From contig SUYV01000008.1 in NCBI GenBank assembly GCA_015060255.1, positions 1-51,995 on the forward strand: a DNA stretch of 51,995 nt. The letters run 5' to 3'. Numbering within the stretch: position 1 is the stretch's first letter; each line of letters starts with the position of its first letter. Shown here piece by piece: positions 42,653 through 51,485 of this stretch. Under the pieces are notes generated by a model. It had not been told where the DNA came from and did not search any database. It saw only the letters and a program-made list of their open reading frames with translations. Both the position numbers and the translations under genes were made by a program. Source of the DNA: Bacteroidales bacterium (GTDB taxonomy: Bacteria; Bacteroidota; Bacteroidia; Bacteroidales; UBA932).

Positions 42653-43822
42653 TTATTTGATGCCGAGCTTCTTGGCGATGTGCTTTGGAAGAGCATCCTT
42701 GTGAACAACGATGTTCAGGGTCTTGTAGCGTACGAAAGCGTCTGAAGCATACCATATGCCCTTGTACTTTCCGGCGTCGCCCCAAGAGTTCTTTACCATG
42801 AAATACTGAGTTCCGTTCTGGTCCTTTGCAATGCCGTAGATGTGCATTCCGTGGTCATCGGTAGTGGTCTTGCGGTCATAACCGTCCTGACGCATCTCCT
42901 GAGTGATTGCCATCTCCTCAGGAAGTTCCTTCTTGACTTCCTCCTCAGGCTTCTCGGCAGCCTTGCCGACCCAACGCTCCTGATCAGATCCGGCAACTGC
43001 CTTCTTCTCCTCTACAGGCATTACGGCGAGACCGTCGCGGGTGAAACCCTTCTCGCTGACGTCAGAACCCCATGCGATGGTGTAGCCCTTGTCGATTGCG
43101 TTATACATCACTTCCATCATCTCATCCATAGGAAGGTTGTATGCGCTGTCCCATCTCCAGTTGTCGCATACCTCGATGATGAACGGCTCATAGAACGGGT
43201 GGTGTGTGAATGATGTGATGTTTACATAGTCGTCGTAGTTGATGCCGAGGTGGTCTCTGTATGACTCCGGAGTATACTCTGCGCCATCGACCACGAATGT
43301 TTCAGGATACTCTCCGAAATATGCCTCCACGATGCCGTCGAAACCGTTGAGCCATGCAGTAGAGAGCTTGCGGTTAGGGTTGCTTCTGATAGCGTCTACA
43401 TAACCCTTGAGAGCAGCGTCAAGCTCGGAGTGCTCAGGCTTGTCAGTGCCATAGTTGAAGCCAGGCATGGCATCCTGCGGAACGATGCCGTAATCGTCGA
43501 TGACGTGAAGGACATCGCCGAAAGAGCTGCCGGCAGCGAAGTTGAGGTGTCCGTCAAGGCGTACATACTTCACGGCCCTGTCGCGGTATGACTTACCGAC
43601 AACGAACATTTCTGAAAGGTCAACCTCTACACCCTTGGTCCTGAGGATCTCTGACTCGATGAACGAGAGGGCTGAGAAACACCAGCATGTACCTGAACGG
43701 TACTGGTTCTTGATAGATGTTATAGGATTCTCCTTCACTGTAGTGAATTCGTATTCCTGCGCCGAAAGCGCTGTGCATGCGATTGCGAGAACCGCAGCAG
43801 AAAAGATGAATTTAAGTTTCAT
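42653..43822 (-). CDS. secreted C1-family cysteine peptidase (PepC/bleomycin hydrolase-like)
   Basis: 389 residues with a signal peptide (MKLKFIFSAAVLAIACTALSAQ), hence periplasmic or exported, unlike cytoplasmic PepC. Oxyanion Gln40 and catalytic Cys46 are in NQYRSGTCWCFS; the catalytic His is in DDHGMHIYG and the Asn in MVKNSWGD. The family is aminopeptidase-like. A charged KPEEEVKKELPEE insertion lies at about 290. It has a TATCTTTG promoter. Substrate not evident. Confidence 0.93.
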   Translation of the reverse strand: MKLKFIFSAAVLAIACTALSAQEYEFTTVKENPITSIKNQYRSGTCWCFSALSFIESEILRTKGVEVDLSEMFVVGKSYRDRAVKYVRLDGHLNFAAGSSFGDVLHVIDDYGIVPQDAMPGFNYGTDKPEHSELDAALKGYVDAIRSNPNRKLSTAWLNGFDGIVEAYFGEYPETFVVDGAEYTPESYRDHLGINYDDYVNITSFTHHPFYEPFIIEVCDNWRWDSAYNLPMDEMMEVMYNAIDKGYTIAWGSDVSEKGFTRDGLAVMPVEEKKAVAGSDQERWVGKAAEKPEEEVKKELPEEMAITQEMRQDGYDRKTTTDDHGMHIYGIAKDQNGTQYFMVKNSWGDAGKYKGIWYASDAFVRYKTLNIVVHKDALPKHIAKKLGIK

Positions 43823-43861
43823 AATATAAGGTTTTGTTTATACTTCAAATGTACATCAAGG

Positions 43862-43869
43862 CAAAGATA
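43862..43869 (-). promoter_or_regulatory. TAnnTTTG -7 box for the C1 peptidase
   Basis: TATCTTTG on the minus strand, 39 bases before ATG 43822. Confidence 0.6.
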
Positions 43870-43880
43870 AGAAAAATATA

Positions 43881-43888
43881 TAACTTTG
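43881..43888 (+). promoter_or_regulatory. TAnnTTTG -7 box for the alpha/beta hydrolase
   Basis: TAACTTTG, ending eight bases before ATG 43897 (two before the ATG at 43891); favours the later start and a minimal leader. Confidence 0.5.
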
Positions 43889-43896
43889 CGATGATT

Positions 43897-44535
43897 ATGG
43901 CTCATGTGCTTTACATACATGGCATGGGAGGCGGGGGAGACAGCAGGATTCCTTCGATCCTGGCAGATGCATTTGCTGAAGAAAATGTGTCTGTGGCAGT
44001 CCGTACCTATGATTTCGATCCGGAGATCGCCGCAGGCCAGATAGCGTCATGGGTCGATGAACTGAAGCCTCGTCTGATAGTGGGTGAGTCGCTTGGAGCC
44101 CTTCATGCATTGCGTATAGAAGGCCTTCCGCATCTTTTCGTGTCTCCGGCCCTGAATTCACCGCTATATTTCGAGCCTCTTGCGTGGCTCTCGCTTATTC
44201 CCGGTGTCACGCGATTCTTCGACTGGCTTTATCGTCCGAAGGATGGAGACCGTCAAACGCTGCATTTCACCTTCCGGACATTAAGAAAATACCGCCGTCA
44301 CAGGAAAGAAGCCTTCGCTTCTGTTCACCGTAACGGCGGCAAGGATACATATTTCGCTTATTTCGGAACCCATGACCACTATCGCAGAAGCGGCGTGGTC
44401 AGCGTAAGGGCCTGGCGAAGGGTCTTCGGTGCGGATTCATATCAGATCTATGACGGAACCCATTTCATGGAGGAGGAGTTTGTACGCTCCCTTCTCGTTC
44501 CTAAGATCAGAGAGTTCTTCCAGGATATGCCTTAA
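43897..44535 (+). CDS. small alpha/beta hydrolase
   Basis: 212 residues from ATG 43897, directly before the first strand (MAHVLYIHGMGGGGDS), which holds the HG oxyanion region. Nucleophile elbow VGESLGALHA with Ser65, a probable acid in FGTHDH and catalytic His in YDGTHFMEE. No signal peptide. It resembles UPF0227/YqiA-type and other short esterases, but the substrate is unknown. ATG 43891 is an alternative start. It overlaps the convergent aminotransferase by 29 bases. Confidence 0.82.
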   Translation: MAHVLYIHGMGGGGDSRIPSILADAFAEENVSVAVRTYDFDPEIAAGQIASWVDELKPRLIVGESLGALHALRIEGLPHLFVSPALNSPLYFEPLAWLSLIPGVTRFFDWLYRPKDGDRQTLHFTFRTLRKYRRHRKEAFASVHRNGGKDTYFAYFGTHDHYRRSGVVSVRAWRRVFGADSYQIYDGTHFMEEEFVRSLLVPKIREFFQDMP

Positions 44536-45709
44536 GTCCTTCCTCCAGGATGTGGATAGCTTTCTTCAAGGCATCGATTTCAAGAACATATGCTATTCTT
44601 GCGTGATTCTTACCCTTTCCTGGGGTCTTGTAGAATGATGCGGCAGGAGTTACCATTGTTGTTTCGTTGTCAATGCGGAAGTTTTCCAGCATCCACTTTG
44701 CAAACTTTTCTGTGTCATCAACAGGAAGCTCTGCGATAGTGTAGAACGCTCCCATCGGAAGCGGGGTATATACACCTTCTATCTTATTGAGTGCATCAAT
44801 CATGTAATCCCTTCTTCTGATATATTCCTCCTTTACTTCCTTGAAGTATGACTCTGGTGTATCAAGAGCTCCGATTGCCGCATACTGCCCGAGAACCGGA
44901 GAACAGAGTCGTGCCTGAGCAAATTTCATTGCAGCAGTCATCACGTCCTTGTTATGGGATACAATGCATCCTATGCGGGCTCCGCACAAGTTGTAACGTT
45001 TCGATACTGAGTCGATAAGGATTACATTCTGCTCCAATCCTGGGATGTTCATTGCTGAGAAATGAGGTTCATCAGTGTAGCAGAACTCTCTGTATACTTC
45101 GTCTGACAGCAGGAACAGGTCGTGCTTGCGGGCAATCTCTCCAAGCGCCAGCATGCTTTCCTTCGAGTACTGTGTTCCCGTAGGGTTACCCGGGTTGCAG
45201 ATAAGTATTGCCTTGGTCTTTGGAGTGATGGCTTTTTCGAACTCTTCGATGTCAGGTATCTGGAATCCTTTATGTATGTCGGTAGGAATTGCCTTGAGAG
45301 TCAGCTCATTCATGAAGGCGAATGTGTTGTAGTTCGTGTAGAATGGCTCCAGCACAAGGACCTCATCACCAGGATCACAAGCTATTTCGAGGGCCAGGTT
45401 GACGCTTTCGCTTCCGGCTACTGTTACGATAAGTTCATCGACGGTAATGTCAATGCCGATATTCTTATAATATTTTTCCACGAGACCCTGACGGAGTTCC
45501 ATCAGTCCTGCAGAATGTGAATATGATATGTTTTCCTTTGAATAATTCTTAATTGCCTCAAGTGCGCAGGCAGGAGACTTTATGTCAGGCTGACCGAGAT
45601 TGAGATGATAGACCTTTACTCCTTCCTTCTTTGCTGCGTCTGCAAAGGGTACGAGTTTCCTGATAGCGGAAGCAGGCATCTGCTGTGCCTTGTTTGAAAT
45701 GTTTGCCAT
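44507..45709 (-). CDS. PLP-dependent class I/II aminotransferase
   Basis: 400-residue cytoplasmic enzyme of fold type I. Typical stretches: VYHLNLGQPDIKSP, AGSESVNLALEIACDPGDEVLVLEPFYTNY, CNPGNPTGTQYS, LSDEVYREF, and the PLP lysine in DSVSKRYNLCGARIG. It resembles AspC-like aspartate or broad amino-acid aminotransferases, but specificity cannot be assigned. Own TATCTTTG promoter, divergent from glnN. Confidence 0.93.
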   Translation of the reverse strand: MANISNKAQQMPASAIRKLVPFADAAKKEGVKVYHLNLGQPDIKSPACALEAIKNYSKENISYSHSAGLMELRQGLVEKYYKNIGIDITVDELIVTVAGSESVNLALEIACDPGDEVLVLEPFYTNYNTFAFMNELTLKAIPTDIHKGFQIPDIEEFEKAITPKTKAILICNPGNPTGTQYSKESMLALGEIARKHDLFLLSDEVYREFCYTDEPHFSAMNIPGLEQNVILIDSVSKRYNLCGARIGCIVSHNKDVMTAAMKFAQARLCSPVLGQYAAIGALDTPESYFKEVKEEYIRRRDYMIDALNKIEGVYTPLPMGAFYTIAELPVDDTEKFAKWMLENFRIDNETTMVTPAASFYKTPGKGKNHARIAYVLEIDALKKAIHILEEGLKAYPGRTL

Positions 45710-45758
45710 AAATGTAGGGTTTAGTCCGTTCTAACTTTCTTTATTTATATTCCGGCTA

Positions 45759-45766
45759 CAAAGATA
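45759..45766 (-). promoter_or_regulatory. TAnnTTTG -7 box for the aminotransferase
   Basis: TATCTTTG on the minus strand, 49 bases before ATG 45709. Confidence 0.6.
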
Positions 45767-45799
45767 ACGTTTTCAATCTAAACTCTCATTTGAATTTAT

Positions 45800-45807
45800 T
45801 ATCTTTG
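45800..45807 (+). promoter_or_regulatory. TAnnTTTG -7 box for glnN
   Basis: TATCTTTG, 32 bases before ATG 45840; divergent from the aminotransferase promoter. Confidence 0.6.
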
Positions 45808-45839
45808 CGACCAACTTAGCAATTTTTACCCTAATATAT

Positions 45840-48014
45840 ATGGCAACATTCAGACAGAGAGCATTGGATGAGGCGGCTTCCCACCAGACTCATCGTTTCT
45901 ACGCAGAGGAGGGGCCTGTTTCATCGTATTTCGGACAGAATGTTCTGGATCTGGACAAGATGTGCGGATATATGTCCAAAGAGGCCTTTGAAGCTGTTCA
46001 GGCATCCGTAAAGTTCGGCGCAAAGCTGGACAGAGGCCTGTCCGATGAAATAGCTGCCGGTATGAAGAAGTGGGCTATCGAAAAGGGTGCTACACATTAT
46101 ACCCATCTTTTTCAGCCTCTTACAGACTCTACAGCGGAAAAGCATGAAGCGTTTGTGTCTGTCAAGGATGGTGTTGCCTTTGAAAAATTCAATGGTACCG
46201 CTCTTGTGCAGCAGGAGCCTGATGCATCAAGCTTCCCGAACGGAGGTCTGCGTAATACTTTCGAAGCACGCGGATATTCTGCATGGGATCCTTCTTCGCC
46301 GGTCTTCATCATGGACGGAACACTTTGTATCCCTTCTGTTTTCGTTTCATATACCGGTGAGGCACTGGATACCAAAGCCCCTCATTTAAAGTCATTGAGC
46401 GCTTTGAGTGATGCGGCGGTTTCTGTGGCGAGACTGTTTGATGACGAGGTGCGTTCTGTCAAGGTAAATCTGGGTATCGAGCAGGAATATTTCCTGGTGG
46501 ATGAGTCATTGTACAACGCTCGTCCCGACCTGATGCTGTCGGGAAGAACTGTAATCGGCCATACATCGGCGAAGGACCAGCAGCTTGAAGATCATTATTT
46601 CGGCGCCATACCGTCCAGGGTAAGTTCGTTCATGAAGGACTTCGAGACCGAGGCATACAAGCTTGGAATCCTGCTTCAGACAAGGCATAATGAGGTAGCT
46701 CCCAACCAGTTCGAATGTGCCCCGATGTATTGTGATGCAACAAAGGCCATAGACCAGAACATGATGCTTATGATCATCATGCAGAAGGTTGCGGAAAAGC
46801 ATCATCTGAAGGTTATCTTTCATGAAAAGCCGTTTGATGGAGTCAACGGCTCGGGAAAGCATTGCAACTGGTCAGTCGTGACTGATACTGGCGTGAACCT
46901 TCTTTCTCCAGGAAAGACTCCTACGAAGAACCTGCAGTTCCTGTCGTTCTATACATCAGTCCTCAGGGCTGTGCGCAAGCATCATTTCCTTTTGATGACA
47001 TCTGTGGCATCCTTGGGCAATTCATATCGTCTTGGAGGCGGTGAGGCTCCTCCGGCAGTAATGTCTGTGTTCTCTGGATCGACTCTATATAAGGTCTTTG
47101 AGTCAATTATGGAGATGGGAGATGCAAAGGTTTCAGCAGCGAGTCAGGAATCGATAAGGATAGTTAATTCGCTTCCGGAGATATTCCCGGACAATACAGA
47201 CCGCAACAGAACTTCTCCGTTTGCATTTACCGGTAACAGGTTTGAGTTCAGAGCAGTGGGTTCGTCCCAGAATGTTGCGTCTGCAGCGTATGTGCTTAAC
47301 TCGATCGTTGCTGAGAGTCTGAACGAGTTCAGGGCATATGTGGATGCATTGGAATCGGCAGGTGAGGACAGGTCGTCAGCGGTGATGGCTGTCGTACGTC
47401 GTTTCATAACTGAATCCAAGGACATAATGTTCGAAGGAAACGGATATGGTCAGGAATGGCAGTGTGAAGCTCAGAGGCGTGGACTCAGACCTGTTGTCAA
47501 TGTGCCTGATGCATATGAGGTATATCATGAGAAGCAGACGGTTGAATTGTTCGACAGGCTTGGAGTACTTGCGCCGAATGAAGTGGAGGCCAGATTTGAG
47601 ATTCTCAATGAGACATATGTCAAGAAGCTTCAGATCGAGGCCCGTATCATCGGTGACATGTGCCTGAATCATGTAATTCCGGCAGCTGTCCGTTATCAGA
47701 ACATACTGATTGAAAATGTGAAGGGTATCAGGGAGATATTCGGCGGTGACTATCTCCAGTATTGCTCTTCTGAAATTGAAACACTTAAAAAGATATCTGC
47801 ATATATAAATGATGTGTCCTCAGATGTGGAGGCACTTGTCGAGGCCAGGAAGAAGGCCAACAGGATTGCTGACATTTCTGAAAGGGCTAAGGTCTATTCT
47901 CGTGATGTCAAGGATATGATGGACAAGGTCAGGGTAGGTGCTGACAATCTTGAAATGCTTATTGACGATGAGATGTGGCCTCTGCCGAAGTACAGGGAGC
48001 TCCTGTTCTTCTGA
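45840..48014 (+). CDS. glnN: glutamine synthetase type III
   Basis: 724-residue cytoplasmic enzyme condensing ammonia and glutamate. The length and the sequence are of the GSIII type common in Bacteroidota: YFGQNVLDLDKM, HYTHLFQPLTDSTAEKH, LGIEQEYFLVD, HNEVAPNQFECAP, HEKPFDGVNGSGKHCNWS, and NRTSPFAFTGNRFEFRAVGSSQ. The long C-terminal helical region is complete. Own promoter; a DEDD exonuclease gene follows closely on the same strand. Confidence 0.97.
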   Translation: MATFRQRALDEAASHQTHRFYAEEGPVSSYFGQNVLDLDKMCGYMSKEAFEAVQASVKFGAKLDRGLSDEIAAGMKKWAIEKGATHYTHLFQPLTDSTAEKHEAFVSVKDGVAFEKFNGTALVQQEPDASSFPNGGLRNTFEARGYSAWDPSSPVFIMDGTLCIPSVFVSYTGEALDTKAPHLKSLSALSDAAVSVARLFDDEVRSVKVNLGIEQEYFLVDESLYNARPDLMLSGRTVIGHTSAKDQQLEDHYFGAIPSRVSSFMKDFETEAYKLGILLQTRHNEVAPNQFECAPMYCDATKAIDQNMMLMIIMQKVAEKHHLKVIFHEKPFDGVNGSGKHCNWSVVTDTGVNLLSPGKTPTKNLQFLSFYTSVLRAVRKHHFLLMTSVASLGNSYRLGGGEAPPAVMSVFSGSTLYKVFESIMEMGDAKVSAASQESIRIVNSLPEIFPDNTDRNRTSPFAFTGNRFEFRAVGSSQNVASAAYVLNSIVAESLNEFRAYVDALESAGEDRSSAVMAVVRRFITESKDIMFEGNGYGQEWQCEAQRRGLRPVVNVPDAYEVYHEKQTVELFDRLGVLAPNEVEARFEILNETYVKKLQIEARIIGDMCLNHVIPAAVRYQNILIENVKGIREIFGGDYLQYCSSEIETLKKISAYINDVSSDVEALVEARKKANRIADISERAKVYSRDVKDMMDKVRVGADNLEMLIDDEMWPLPKYRELLFF

Positions 48015-48028
48015 TGCATTGATTGACG

Positions 48029-48649
48029 ATGATTATGTTTAAGGAATGTGTAATGCCCGGAGATCTTGAGAAGCTGGAATATGCTTCCTGCCCGGGAAAA
48101 ATAATAGTGATAGATTCGGTTGGAGCTGAATTCAACCGTGCCATTGCGTATCTGCGCTCGCAGAAGGTAATAGGCTTTGACACAGAGACAAGGCCGACCT
48201 TCACGCCGTCGCAGCCGCGATACTCTGTCTCCCTGCTCCAACTTTCGGGTCCGGACAGGGCCTATCTGTTCAGAATCAACAAGATAGGCATGCATCGCAG
48301 ACTCTGCAACCTGCTTGCAAGCGACAAGGTCATCAAAGTCGGAGCGGCTATCCATGATGACATCCGCGGTCTGCAGAAGCATAGGGACTTCAATCCGTCC
48401 TCATTCGTAGACCTGCAGAAGATCGTATGGGAATGGGGCATCAGAGACAAGGCGGTGAAGAAGATGGCTGCCATCATCCTTGGCATACGCATATCCAAGA
48501 CGCAGCAGCTTTCCAACTGGGAGGCGGAGACTCTCTCGGAGTCACAGTGCAAATATGCGGCTACGGACGCCTGGGTGTGCCGTGAGATGTATCTCAAGCT
48601 TATAAGATCAGAAAAGAATCCATTGAAAGAAGAAGAAAATCAGATATGA
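48029..48649 (+). CDS. RNase D-like 3'-5' exonuclease
   Basis: 206 residues from ATG 48029 (ATG 48035 is equally possible). One DEDDy exonuclease domain: VIGFDTET (Asp, Glu), AAIHDDIRGL (Asp), and YAATDAWVCREMY (Tyr and Asp). The HRDC domains of full RNase D are missing, as in many small Bacteroidota homologues. It probably trims RNA or DNA 3' ends. The stop overlaps the next start by four bases (ATGA), implying coupling with the rRNA methyltransferase. Confidence 0.92.
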   Translation: MIMFKECVMPGDLEKLEYASCPGKIIVIDSVGAEFNRAIAYLRSQKVIGFDTETRPTFTPSQPRYSVSLLQLSGPDRAYLFRINKIGMHRRLCNLLASDKVIKVGAAIHDDIRGLQKHRDFNPSSFVDLQKIVWEWGIRDKAVKKMAAIILGIRISKTQQLSNWEAETLSESQCKYAATDAWVCREMYLKLIRSEKNPLKEEENQI

Positions 48650-49839
48650 TAAAGATAATATTGAGAAGGGGCAGGGAAGAGTCTCTGCTCAGGTTTCACC
48701 CTTGGGTGTTTTCAGGAGCGATTGCTGAAGTTCAGGGCAATCCTAAAGAGGGTGAAATCGTTGCTGTGCATGCCTCTGACGGATCTTTCCTCGCATATGG
48801 ACATTATCAGATAGGCTCGATCGCAGTCCGCGTCCTGAGCTTTGACGACTCGGCTCTCCGTCCGGATTTCTGGGAGACAATGCTCGCGCGTGCGCTTCAG
48901 GTGCGCATCGCATGCGGCCTCCATGGCTCTGATACAACCAACTGCTACCGCCTTGTTCACGGCGAAGGCGATAACCTTCCAGGCCTTATCATCGACTACT
49001 ATGATGGTGTATGCGTCATGCAGGCGCATTCGGTGGGCATGTTCCGCGCCAAGAAGCATATCTCTGATGCTCTCCAAAAGGTTTATGGCGAGTCTTTGAA
49101 GGCGGTATATGACAAGAGTTCCGGCACCGCGCCATATAAGGCAGGCCTCGAGCTTATCGACGGATATATGTATCGTCGTGAGGATTTCAATGAAAATGAA
49201 CTTGCAGTCCTTGAAAACGGTCATAAGTTCATCGTCAACTGGACAGAAGGACAGAAGACCGGATTCTTCCTTGACCAGAGGGAGAACAGAGCCTTGGTCG
49301 GCAGTGTTGCCAAAGGACGTAATGTGCTGAACCTCTTCTGCTACACCGGTGGATTCTCTATCTATGCTTTAGCTGCCGGAGCAGAGCATGTGGACTCTGT
49401 AGACAGCTCCAAGAAGGCCATGATGATGGTCGACAGGAATGTCGCTCTCAATGGTTTCGACGAGACAAAGCACACCAGCCTCTGCTGCGATGCGATAGAT
49501 TACCTGCGTGATGTTCCTGAAGGAAAGTACGACCTCATGATTGTAGACCCGCCAGCATTCGCAAAGCATAGGGGAGCGCTTAAGAATGCCCTCAGGGCAT
49601 ATCAGCGACTTAATGCTGCCGCGATTTCAAAAGTCGCTCCGGGCGGATTCGTATTCACATACAGCTGCTCGCAGGTAGTTGACAAAGAGGCCTTCGCCCT
49701 CGCTGTCTTCTCGGCGGCAGCCCAGTGCGGCCGAAGCGTCCGCATCCTGGACCGCCTGAACCAGCCGTGCGACCACTCTGTAAACATCTACCATCCGGAA
49801 GGAGAATACCTCAAGGGACTCCTTCTGTATGTAGAATAA
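48646..49839 (+). CDS. RlmI-like class I SAM-dependent rRNA methyltransferase
   Basis: 397 residues. N-terminal PUA domain (about 1-75, LRRGREESLLRFHPWVFSGAI), an EEHEA-like middle region, and a Rossmann methyltransferase domain with VLNLFCYTGGFSIYALAAGA (SAM motif I), DSVDSSKKAM, and MIVDPPAFAKHR (motif IV), followed by FTYSCSQ. This is the RlmI/YccW architecture that methylates C5 of a 23S rRNA cytosine; exact target here is inferred. It overlaps the exonuclease gene by four bases. Confidence 0.94.
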   Translation: MIKIILRRGREESLLRFHPWVFSGAIAEVQGNPKEGEIVAVHASDGSFLAYGHYQIGSIAVRVLSFDDSALRPDFWETMLARALQVRIACGLHGSDTTNCYRLVHGEGDNLPGLIIDYYDGVCVMQAHSVGMFRAKKHISDALQKVYGESLKAVYDKSSGTAPYKAGLELIDGYMYRREDFNENELAVLENGHKFIVNWTEGQKTGFFLDQRENRALVGSVAKGRNVLNLFCYTGGFSIYALAAGAEHVDSVDSSKKAMMMVDRNVALNGFDETKHTSLCCDAIDYLRDVPEGKYDLMIVDPPAFAKHRGALKNALRAYQRLNAAAISKVAPGGFVFTYSCSQVVDKEAFALAVFSAAAQCGRSVRILDRLNQPCDHSVNIYHPEGEYLKGLLLYVE

Positions 49840-49874
49840 TATGAAATAAATTTTGCAAATCAGATAAAAGTATC

Positions 49875-49882
49875 TATATTTG
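49875..49882 (+). promoter_or_regulatory. TAnnTTTG -7 box for tRNA-Cys
   Basis: TATATTTG, 18 bases before the tRNA 5' end. Confidence 0.55.
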
Positions 49883-49900
49883 CAATCCCAAACGGGAAAT

Positions 49901-49971
49901 GGTGCTTTGGCCGAGCGGTTAGGCACAGGTCTGCAAAACCTGCTACAGCGGTTCGATTCCGCTAGGCACCT
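49901..49971 (+). tRNA. tRNA-Cys (anticodon GCA)
   Basis: 71-nt cloverleaf. Acceptor GGTGCTT pairs with AGGCACC (one G-U), anticodon loop CTGCAAA gives GCA, T arm GCGGTTCGATTCCGC. The unpaired U discriminator expected for cysteine is present; CCA is not encoded. It is followed by a 13-bp hairpin and probable prophage DNA. Confidence 0.97.
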
Positions 49972-49976
49972 CTCAA

Positions 49977-50006
49977 AAGTGGCTCTCAGGTATCTGAGAG
50001 CCACTT
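49977..50006 (+). terminator. 13-bp hairpin after tRNA-Cys
   Basis: AAGTGGCTCTCAG and CTGAGAGCCACTT pair perfectly around GTAT. No T tract follows, but the position directly after the tRNA suggests it ends that transcript. Confidence 0.65.
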
Positions 50007-50019
50007 CGCGTATAAAAAC

Positions 50020-50038
50020 CTTGCTACTTTCTTGCTAC
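50020..50038. repeat. direct repeat CTTGCTAC x2, possible integrase arm sites
   Basis: CTTGCTAC at 50020-50027 and 50031-50038, 11 bases apart (one helical turn), between the tRNA-Cys gene and phage-like genes. Same-face spacing is typical of integrase binding sites near an attachment site, but no integrase gene is in the window. Confidence 0.4.
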
Positions 50039-50051
50039 CTTTTAAAAGAAT

Positions 50052-50078
50052 GCCCAGACACGTGTTCTGTGCCTGGGC
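50052..50078. terminator. hairpin downstream of the phage-like gene block
   Basis: GCCCAGaCAC and GTGcCTGGGC, nine pairs with one mismatch. It could end the minus-strand transcript from the gene at 50187; no strong T tract on that side. Confidence 0.45.
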
Positions 50079-50186
50079 GGTTGCGATTAAAATATAGTTG
50101 CCTTGTGTGGCTTACTACGCTGCGAAGATACAAAGAATTATTTAATCTTTACTGTTCTTTGTTCATAAGATTCACAGGAGAAAGGA

Positions 50187-50894
50187 TTACTCACCCTCTA
50201 CAGGTGCATCCTCGTCGAGAGTAACCAGGGTGAGCATTTCGCCGGATTTTTCGCCGGTTTTGGTGTTCACGAAGAAGTACTTCATGAAGACTTTTGGGGC
50301 GGCGGCGTTAGGGGCGCCGTGCTTGTTGTCGAAGTCTTCTTTGATGTCGTACTCTTCGCAGACTGCTTCGAGAGGCTGGGCGATCTGGACTGCCTTTCCG
50401 TAGGCACGGGTTACACCGTTGGACTGTGGGGCGGATGCCATTATGATGAGCTTGAGGTCAGCTGCGTTGTCCGGTTCTCCTTCGAGTTCGAATGTGAACT
50501 TGGTTGGGGTGAGGTTTACGACGGCTTCGGTCGGAGCTTCGACGCCCTGGAGTGCCGGAGGGTTGGAGAGGGCTTCGCCACCGCAGAACACGATCCAGTA
50601 GTTCAGACGTGAGTAGAGGTTGGCTCCGGAGATCTTTGCTGAGGTACCGAGAACGGATTTTCCAGCCTGGGTCTGAGCCAAGGCATTCCACGCCAGGATC
50701 TGGGCGTTGGTGAGATTTTTCCAGCTCTGCGAGAGCTGCTTGAAGATTGACTTGACAGCTGCCTGTGCAGATGTTCTGACACCGCCACCGTAGCCACGGT
50801 TACGGATGTACTTGCGACCGCGGACCTTGGCTGCGGTCACTCCTTTTGCGGAGCCTGACATCTCCTCAAAGGCGATAGAAGGAATGTACTTCAT
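50187..50894 (-). CDS. phage-like hypothetical protein
   Basis: 235 residues, no signal or membrane segment. The basic N-terminal part (GVTAAKVRGRKYIRNRGYGGG) and the LTNAQILAWNALAQ helix resemble small Bacteroidota phage or DUF6266-like proteins, but I am not certain of the family. A Pro-rich hinge separates a C-terminal beta-rich half (PTKFTFELEGEPDN to EMLTLVTLDED). It is the last gene of a minus-strand block with the spanin- and holin-like genes, so a virion or late function is plausible. Confidence 0.6.
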   Translation of the reverse strand: MKYIPSIAFEEMSGSAKGVTAAKVRGRKYIRNRGYGGGVRTSAQAAVKSIFKQLSQSWKNLTNAQILAWNALAQTQAGKSVLGTSAKISGANLYSRLNYWIVFCGGEALSNPPALQGVEAPTEAVVNLTPTKFTFELEGEPDNAADLKLIIMASAPQSNGVTRAYGKAVQIAQPLEAVCEEYDIKEDFDNKHGAPNAAAPKVFMKYFFVNTKTGEKSGEMLTLVTLDEDAPVEGE

Positions 50895-50927
50895 AGTTTG
50901 TTGGGTTTAAGTTAATGATATTGTGTT

Positions 50928-51407
50928 TTACGCGCGTTTTCTGAGGATTCGGATGATGATCCAGCCGATGGCAGCGAGTGCCAGGAGCGAGAGGATTGTT
51001 AGGGTTATGCCGCCTGTTTTCATCTTGAAGGTCTGCCATCGGGAGAGTTCTTTTTCGACTTCTACTGTTTCATAGACGACTACATCCTTGAAAATGACAC
51101 TGTCGCGATAGACTATCTTCGTCTGGACTTCCACAGGCTTCTGGACAGGCTTTGTCTCCAGCGAGTGAGCCAGCAATCCATCTGACACGGAAGCAGCACT
51201 CTTGGCAAATTCATTCTCAAGAACTGATACGGTGTCTTTGGTAACAACTTTCTCGACGATCTTCGGAACTTCAAGATAGACGGTGTCAGTCTGATAGACG
51301 GTCTCGATGCGGGTTTCTGTTATGATCTTCTCTGACTGTGCAGCCTGGCGGGTGGTCGCACAGGCTACACACAGGGCAGAGAAAAGAACGAGGGTGAAGT
51401 TTTTCAT
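50928..51407 (-). CDS. candidate unimolecular spanin (lipoprotein with C-terminal membrane anchor)
   Basis: 159 residues. The N-terminus MKNFTLVLFSALCVAC looks like a lipoprotein signal with Cys16, though the lipobox is atypical (Cys at -3). A beta-prone, Val/Thr-rich periplasmic stretch follows (ETRIETVYQTDTVYLEVPK, TKIVYRDSVIFKDVVVYE). The C-terminus is one transmembrane helix (ITLTILSLLALAAIGWIIIRI) and a basic end LRKRA. A protein lipidated in the outer membrane and anchored in the inner membrane has the topology of phage T1-type u-spanins, which fuse the two membranes at lysis. It is 78 bases downstream of the holin-like gene. The function is inferred from topology and context. Confidence 0.55.
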   Translation of the reverse strand: MKNFTLVLFSALCVACATTRQAAQSEKIITETRIETVYQTDTVYLEVPKIVEKVVTKDTVSVLENEFAKSAASVSDGLLAHSLETKPVQKPVEVQTKIVYRDSVIFKDVVVYETVEVEKELSRWQTFKMKTGGITLTILSLLALAAIGWIIIRILRKRA

Positions 51408-51420
51408 AGTTTAGGTATAT

Positions 51421-51455
51421 AGATTTCTCGATTCGCTACGCTCACTCGAAATGAC
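51421..51455. repeat. short palindromic repeat of the TTTCTCGA...TCGAAATGAC family
   Basis: AGATTTCTCGATTCGC followed by a 9-base insertion (TACGCTCAC) and TCGAAATGAC, between the spanin- and holin-like genes. It is a longer variant of the repeat at 36852 and 27567. Confidence 0.65.
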
Positions 51456-51485
51456 AGTAAAGTACTCCGGGTGATAGTGGGAGTG